From: an uncultured bacterium
GTDB lineage: Bacteria; Patescibacteriota; Minisyncoccia; Moranbacterales; GWC2-37-73
DNA: 32,220 bases
NCBI GenBank assembly: GCA_903866285.1
Contig: CAIPMZ010000066.1
Span: forward strand, 1 to 32,220
Direction: 5' to 3'
The translations under genes were made by a program, and so were the position numbers. Below are positions 28,517-32,220 of the stretch, piece by piece. Numbering within the stretch: position 1 is the first letter of the stretch; the number at the start of each line of letters is the position of its first letter. The notes beneath the pieces are model-generated. The model did not search any database. It was not told the DNA's origin and saw nothing but the letters and a program-made list of their open reading frames with translations.

Positions 28517-29638
28517 ATGGAAAAGAAGCTCGAAAATTTAGAATTTTTGCAGTCGGCGCTCTGGCGTCAATTTCAGACTAGCGTGGGACGCAAAACTTTT
28601 TGCTTAGAGCGTGAAGGTTTTTTGGCGAGCGTGATCGAGCATAGTTTGCCATTAGTGGGGAAATATTGGTATTGCCCGAGAGGACCAGTATTTTTTGCTG
28701 AGGTAAAAAAAAATCTCAAATCTCAAATCTCAAATTCCAATAGGACTCAAATTTCAAATGAAAATCAAAAAGCTGAAATTCAAAACACAAATTCCGAGGG
28801 TGCAATAGAAAACGGAATACAGCAGTTAGTTAAATTGGCTAGGAAAGAAAAGGCGGGGTGGATTAGGATTGAGCCGGAAAGTGAAGAAATGCTGAAATAT
28901 ACAAAGGATGTGCTTGAAGAAATCCGCCCAAGGCGGACTGATTACAGAATCGTCAAGGCTCCGCATGATATGCAACCAAAAGAGATTTTCGTGATTGATA
29001 TTACGAAAGATGCGGAAACTTTGCTAAGCGAAATGAAACCGAAGACGCGGTATAATATTAGGCTTTCACAGAAACACAAGGTTTCCGTGAAAGCAATTTC
29101 CAATTTCCAATTTCCAATTTCCAATGAATATGTGGAAGCTTTTTTGAAACTTACGAAGGAAATGGCGAGCCGCCATGGAATTACGGCGCATCCGGAGCAG
29201 TATTACCGTAAGATGCTTGAGACCTTACCAACTGAGATGCTGAAAATTTACGTAGCGGAGTTTGAAGGGAAAATTATTGCGGCTAATTTAGTTTTATTTT
29301 ATGGTAAAACCGCGACTTATTTGCATGGCGCTTCTGGCAATGAACAGCGCAAAGTGATGGCGCCATTTCTGCTTCAATGGCAAGCCATTTTAGATGCAAA
29401 AGAATTGGGTTTTGAGAAATATGATTTCGGAGGTATCAAAACAATGTCCAATAATCAACAGTCAACAGACAATAAAAATACTTGGGAAGGGATTACGACG
29501 TTTAAACTTGGATTTTCGCCGAATACTACGCCGGTTCAGTTTCCAGGCAGTTATGATATTGTTGTTAATCCTAGGAAATATGGGGTGTATCGGGGATTGC
29601 AGAGAGCGAAGGGGTTAATGGTTAGGTTTAGAAAATAA
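28517..29638 (+). CDS. FemX-like peptidoglycan-bridge aminoacyltransferase (FemAB family)
   Basis: 373 aa from ATG 28517; the longer frame from 28439 reads through the terminator and is rejected. FemAB/GNAT-type double fold: WYCPRGPVF early, LLSEMKPKTRYNIRLSQKHKV at the start of the second half, AFLKLTKEMASRHGI, AANLVLFYGKTATYLHGAS and a terminal TTFKLGFSP. Enzymes of this family transfer amino acids from tRNA to lipid II or a stem peptide to build cross-bridges. Three in-frame low-complexity insertions sit at about residues 65-95 (SQISNSNRTQISN), 193-204 (ISNFQFPIS) and 309-325 (NNQQSTDNKN). They are built of the same words as the spacers, all probably in surface loops. A TCCGCCCAAGGCGGA palindrome at 28923-28937 is also translated. 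Confidence 0.87.
   Translation: MEKKLENLEFLQSALWRQFQTSVGRKTFCLEREGFLASVIEHSLPLVGKYWYCPRGPVFFAEVKKNLKSQISNSNRTQISNENQKAEIQNTNSEGAIENGIQQLVKLARKEKAGWIRIEPESEEMLKYTKDVLEEIRPRRTDYRIVKAPHDMQPKEIFVIDITKDAETLLSEMKPKTRYNIRLSQKHKVSVKAISNFQFPISNEYVEAFLKLTKEMASRHGITAHPEQYYRKMLETLPTEMLKIYVAEFEGKIIAANLVLFYGKTATYLHGASGNEQRKVMAPFLLQWQAILDAKELGFEKYDFGGIKTMSNNQQSTDNKNTWEGITTFKLGFSPNTTPVQFPGSYDIVVNPRKYGVYRGLQRAKGLMVRFRK
28705..28800. repeat. In-frame word-array insertion in the femX-like gene
   Basis: CTCAAATCTCAAATCTCAAA and following words CAAATTTCAAATG, AAATTCAAAAC form a spacer-like ladder within the coding sequence. A second, smaller array, four copies of CAATTTC, lies at 29094-29124. Confidence 0.75.
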
Positions 29639-29654
29639 GATTTGGAAATTAGTT

Positions 29655-29795
29655 AGTCACGGTATTTTTTGAGCTTTTAATGTCTAATGACTAATATCTA
29701 ATTCCTAATAAAATCCTAAGGTCAAATGTTAAAATGTTTTTGGTTTTTTTGAATTAGAAATTAATTAGACATTGGAAATTAGGTATTAGAAATTT
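29655..29795. repeat. Word array TAATGTCTAATGACTAATA facing its complement
   Basis: TCTAATGACTAATATCTAAT words (29680-29703) face AATTAGACATTGGAAATTAG words (29761-29792). AT-rich; no gene. Confidence 0.6.
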
Positions 29796-31256
29796 ATGAG
29801 ATTTATTAAAAAACTGTTTCCCCAATCTTTCAAAAATGTCTATCATCTCCTCCAAGCTCTCTTGGCGAATTTTCGCTATGGTTTCCCTGCCCGCAAGCTT
29901 AAAGTGATTGGGGTGACCGGCACGGATGGAAAAACGACGACGGTGCAGATGATTGCCAAAATCCTGCAAAAAGCTGGGAAAAAAGTTGCCGTGGCTTCAA
30001 CCATTAACTTTGTGATTGACGGTGTGGAAGAAAAAAATCTTTCGCACTATACCACAGAGTCGCCCTTTGCGCTGCAGAAATTTATTCGCCAGGCGGTAGC
30101 AGCTGGTTGTGAGTATTTAGTTTTAGAAACTTCTTCGCATGCCCTTGATCAATACCGAGTCTGGGGGATTGATTTTCAAGTTGCGGTCATCACAAATGTG
30201 ACCAGGGAACATTTGGATTATCACAAAACGATGGAAAAATATCGAGCGGCGAAGAAAATCCTTTTCGAAAATGTGGCAAAAAAAATATCAGTCATCAGTC
30301 ATCAGCCTGCCTCGTCGGCAGACAGGTCATCAGCAATTATTGTTAACGCTGATATGGAGAGACCAGCGGAATTTCTCAATTTTGATGTCAGTAAAAAGTT
30401 TGTTTATTCAGTTAAGGGTAATCAATTACCGATGACAGATGACCGATTGCAATATGTTTATGCGGAGGAAATCGAACTTGGAATAAGTTATTCAAAATTC
30501 AAAATTCAAAATTCAAAATTTGTGTTAAATGTCCCTGGACTTTTCAACGTCGAGAATGCCCTGGCAGCTGTCTGTGTGGCCCTGGGTGAGGGGATTGATT
30601 TAGCCCAGGCAAGTGAAGCTCTTTCGGAAATAAAAGGCGTGGCAGGGCGAATGGAGGCCGTAGAGAACGATTTAGGGGTCAATATCTTAGTTGATTTTGC
30701 CCTCACGCCTAATGCCCTAGAAAAGCTTTACAGCTTACTTTTCAGCGTTAAAAAAGAAGGCGCTAAAATTATTGCGATTTTAGGTTCTTGCGGCGATCGC
30801 GACCAAGGAAAAAGGCCTCTAATGGGCGAAATTGTAGCCAAATATGCCGACCTGATTATACTAACTAACGAAGAGCCTTATCATGAAGAACCGCAAGCGA
30901 TTATAGATCAAATATTTGTGGGAGTCATAGCTGAAGAAAAATGTGAGAATGCTGAGTCAAATGGTTCTTCCAATTTCCAATTTCCAATTTCCCTGCCTAC
31001 CGGACAGGCAGGCAATTTCCAAATAAACCCAAATGACCAAATTTCAAAACCTAAGAAAAAAATGGTTGAAGGGGAAAATTGTTGGAGAATTTTGGATCGT
31101 CGGCAGGCGATTGCTAGGGCGCTGTCGCTTGCTAAAAAAGATGATATTGTTTGTATCACCGGGATGGGAAATTTTGAAACGATGGTCGTCGGCGATGAAA
31201 AGTTGCCTTGGAATGATCGAAAGGTGATTGAAGAGGAACTGGGGAAAATACAATAA
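29796..31256 (+). CDS. murE: MurE-type Mur ligase
   Basis: 486 aa. Adds the third stem-peptide residue to UDP-MurNAc-L-Ala-D-Glu. Central ATPase domain: GVTGTDGKTTT (39-49), an HYTTES region, LETSSHALDQYRVWG, NVTREHLDYHKTMEKYRAAK (carbamylated-lysine region), and C-terminal GSCGDRDQGKRPLMGE. The N-terminal UDP-binding domain is nearly absent (protein begins about 35 residues before the P-loop), as in shortened CPR versions. The substrate-selecting DNPR/DNPA motif is replaced by NEEPYHEEP, so the amino acid added cannot be predicted. In-frame insertions of repeat material lie at about 164-181 (SHQPASSADR), 231-243 (SKFKIQNSKF) and 388-423 (NFQFPISLPTGQAGNFQ). Other Mur ligases are less likely given the GSCGDRD motif. 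Confidence 0.85.
   Translation: MRFIKKLFPQSFKNVYHLLQALLANFRYGFPARKLKVIGVTGTDGKTTTVQMIAKILQKAGKKVAVASTINFVIDGVEEKNLSHYTTESPFALQKFIRQAVAAGCEYLVLETSSHALDQYRVWGIDFQVAVITNVTREHLDYHKTMEKYRAAKKILFENVAKKISVISHQPASSADRSSAIIVNADMERPAEFLNFDVSKKFVYSVKGNQLPMTDDRLQYVYAEEIELGISYSKFKIQNSKFVLNVPGLFNVENALAAVCVALGEGIDLAQASEALSEIKGVAGRMEAVENDLGVNILVDFALTPNALEKLYSLLFSVKKEGAKIIAILGSCGDRDQGKRPLMGEIVAKYADLIILTNEEPYHEEPQAIIDQIFVGVIAEEKCENAESNGSSNFQFPISLPTGQAGNFQINPNDQISKPKKKMVEGENCWRILDRRQAIARALSLAKKDDIVCITGMGNFETMVVGDEKLPWNDRKVIEEELGKIQ
30284..30336. repeat. In-frame repeat insertion 1 in murE
   Basis: CAGTCATCAGTCATCAGCCT words plus the palindrome unit CCTGCCTCGTCGGCAGACAG (30306-30325). The unit is almost the same as that at 31384-31403 in the spacer after this gene. 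Confidence 0.75.
30958..31063. repeat. In-frame repeat insertion 3 in murE
   Basis: Three CCAATTT words, then the palindrome CCTGCCTACCGGACAGGCAG (30992-31011), then CAATTTCCAAATAAACCC and further words. This is the same module as in spacers 16612-16798 and 31257-31568, carried in an open frame of about 35 codons. Confidence 0.8.
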
Positions 31257-31568
31257 ACAAAAGACAATACCCAGAAAGCAATTTTGAAATAATTAAGATA
31301 TGATAAACAATACTATTTAAATAACCAAGATACAGGAAACATAAAAATAAGAAACAAGATACAAGAAACAATAACCCCGCCTACCTGCCTATCGGCAGAC
31401 AGGTCGGCAGACAGGCAAACAAAATTCAATAATCAAAATTTAAATATTCAAACCCTTTGTTTTTTGGATCTTGGAAATTGAAATTTGTTTGTGATTTGTA
31501 TCTTGGTGTTTGTATCTTGGATGCTGGCTTTTATTTGGTATTTGTATCTTGTATTTTTTGTTTTCTTT
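31257..31568. repeat. Spacer of facing AAGATACAAGAAACA word arrays
   Basis: AACCAAGATACAGGAAAC and similar words (31321-31372) face TTTGTATCTTGG words (31493-31560). Between them lie CCTGCCTATCGGCAGACAGG (31384-31403), its partial duplicate, and ATTCAA-type words. No gene is seen in 312 bases; it separates two convergent genes. Confidence 0.65.
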
Positions 31569-32012
31569 CTAGCCAAGTAGTTGAATAAGCGCCAAGGTTA
31601 AAACAAACCCAAGGATGACCCCGACAATGACTTCGCTGACGCGGTGACCAGTGCGTTCTTTCAGGCGCGGATATTTTTCAGTGTCAATATTAAGCTGTTC
31701 GACTAACATATTAAGGTAGCGTCCTTGGTCGCCAAGGTGCATACGCAGTCGAGTAGCATCGTCGATAATTAGAAAGGCTAACGCAATCGCCACGGCGAAA
31801 GCCCCAGAATCGATGCCTTCAAAATAACCAACGGAAGTAATAATGGAAACCGCAAAAGCCGCGTGGGCGCTTGGCATGTGTCCGTGCGTGAGCATATAGC
31901 GAATATCCCAACCATGTTTCAGGCTGTAGAGAATGAATTTGATTGCTTGCACAATTATCCCAACAACAATAGGGATAATGAAAATGGCGTGGTCGATGAT
32001 AAATTGCAACAT
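31569..32012 (-). CDS. Divergent PAP2-family membrane protein
   Basis: 147 aa from ATG 32010-32012 (MLQFIIDHAIFIIP); the longer frame from 32093 runs through the promoter and a repeat and is rejected. Four to five hydrophobic helices with the family motifs GHMPSAHAAF and RTGHRVSEV, which resemble the phosphatase motifs of PAP2 enzymes and define the divergent-PAP2 (YuiD-like) group. By analogy it may dephosphorylate a lipid phosphate such as an undecaprenyl carrier, but the activity of this subgroup is not established. A TATAAT box lies at 32046-32051 on the minus strand, about 34 bases upstream. It is transcribed toward murE. Confidence 0.87.
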   Translation of the reverse strand: MLQFIIDHAIFIIPIVVGIIVQAIKFILYSLKHGWDIRYMLTHGHMPSAHAAFAVSIITSVGYFEGIDSGAFAVAIALAFLIIDDATRLRMHLGDQGRYLNMLVEQLNIDTEKYPRLKERTGHRVSEVIVGVILGFVLTLALIQLLG

Positions 32013-32045
32013 AGTTTTTGGTTGTTTAAGAGTTAAGATATTTTC

Positions 32046-32051
32046 ATTATA
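32046..32051 (-). promoter_or_regulatory. -10 box of the PAP2-like gene
   Basis: Minus-strand TATAAT. The expected -35 position falls inside a hairpin repeat (32064-32081) and matches the consensus poorly, so the repeat may have altered this promoter. Confidence 0.5.
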
Positions 32052-32063
32052 GCACAAAAATTT

Positions 32064-32081
32064 CCTAGGGACTAAGTCCCT
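32064..32081. repeat. Short hairpin related to the 46-bp palindrome
   Basis: CCTAGGGACTAAGTCCCT, with arms AGGGACT/AGTCCCT around one base. It equals half of the palindrome at 4671-4716. Confidence 0.7.
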
Positions 32082-32090
32082 GCACTCGCC

Positions 32091-32116
32091 CATGTCATAC
32101 TTAACACTCTGACATG
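32091..32116. promoter_or_regulatory. Inverted repeat CATGTCA/TGACATG at a start codon
   Basis: Arms 32091-32097 and 32110-32116 with a 12-base spacer. The right arm contains the possible ATG (32114) of the next gene, suggesting an operator or a hairpin that hides the start. Confidence 0.35.
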
Positions 32117-32220
32117 CCTAAAATGGAAAAATACAGTATCATCTCTAGATTTACTCAATTAATCATTGAAGACCCTAGAGATTCTATGCAAATAATAGCA
32201 GAAAACATCCTTAACCCTCA
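32114..32220 (+). CDS. 5' part of an unknown gene, cut by the window end
   Basis: An open frame of 35 codons from ATG 32114 (or ATG 32123) starts MPKMEKYSIISRFTQLIIED and continues open to the last base. Composition is protein-like (helical, mixed charge), but the visible part is too short to assign. No Shine-Dalgarno. Confidence 0.4.
   Translation, partial: MPKMEKYSIISRFTQLIIEDPRDSMQIIAENILNP

Noticed and set aside
32013..32093. Longer N terminus for the PAP2-like protein
   Set aside because: It would include the TATAAT box and the hairpin repeat; family members start with a hydrophobic helix as from 32012.

Overview
The window looks like a chromosomal segment of a Candidate Phyla Radiation (Patescibacteria) bacterium, probably Parcubacteria-like. 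The evidence is a small AT-rich genome style, small proteins, few Shine-Dalgarno sequences, and a typical gene set: yebC-ruvC, ruvA, ruvB, a FemX-like aminoacyltransferase, a MurE-type ligase, a bifunctional penicillin-binding protein, lamin-tail-domain surface proteins, a divergent PAP2-family protein and RimK-like ATP-grasp ligases. TGA is used as a stop, so the recoded Gracilibacteria/Absconditabacteria code does not apply. Assignment to a lower rank is not possible from the sequence alone. No rRNA, tRNA or CRISPR array was seen.

Layout. 1-2640: an unrecognised minus-strand gene, a wHTH-nucleotidyltransferase gene flanked by direct repeats, and repeat-rich spacers. 2641-6786: ruvB, a two-gene membrane operon (small membrane protein plus a bacterial PH-domain protein) and a secreted lamin-tail/PKD protein. 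6900-8880: a broken RhuM/Fic-type gene, then a minus-strand operon of a duplicated coiled-coil protein and a receiver-domain protein. 9115-10869: a TrmB-like regulator, a GHKL ATPase and a STAS-like DUF4325 protein. 10840-12414: a minus-strand AAA/DUF4143 ATPase enclosed by 61-bp direct repeats. 12748-16574: a membrane protein with a lytic-transglycosylase-like domain, yebC and ruvC. 16903-21226: a 7TM protein, a RimK-like ligase fused to a retropepsin-like domain, and two more ATP-grasp proteins. 21249-24031: a PBP1A gene with an in-frame amber codon. 24274-24846: ruvA. 24946-28431: a very large prepilin-like mosaic adhesin. 28517-32012: femX-like gene, murE-like gene and divergent-PAP2 gene. 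The window ends inside another gene.

The cell-wall genes (PBP1A, FemX-like, MurE-like, SLT-like) suggest complete peptidoglycan building and remodelling. The 7TM/ATP-grasp/protease cluster resembles predicted peptide- or amino-acid-ligation systems and is the best candidate for uncharacterised biochemistry. The three Holliday-junction genes ruvA, ruvB and ruvC are all present but kept far apart.

The most unusual aspect is the non-coding fabric. At least four kinds of dispersed element fill the spacers: REP-like hairpins of the GGAGGTTGA type, CCTGCC/GGCAGG and TCCGCC/GGCGGA short palindromes, roughly 90-110-bp MITE-like repeats starting TGTCAT, and ladders of degenerate 6-10-bp words that face their own complements. 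The same material has entered coding sequences in frame (lamin-tail protein, FemX-like, MurE-like). Three accessory genes sit between pairs of direct repeats. A recurrent extended -10 promoter (TGnTAGGAT, 17-bp spacer) can be traced at several genes.
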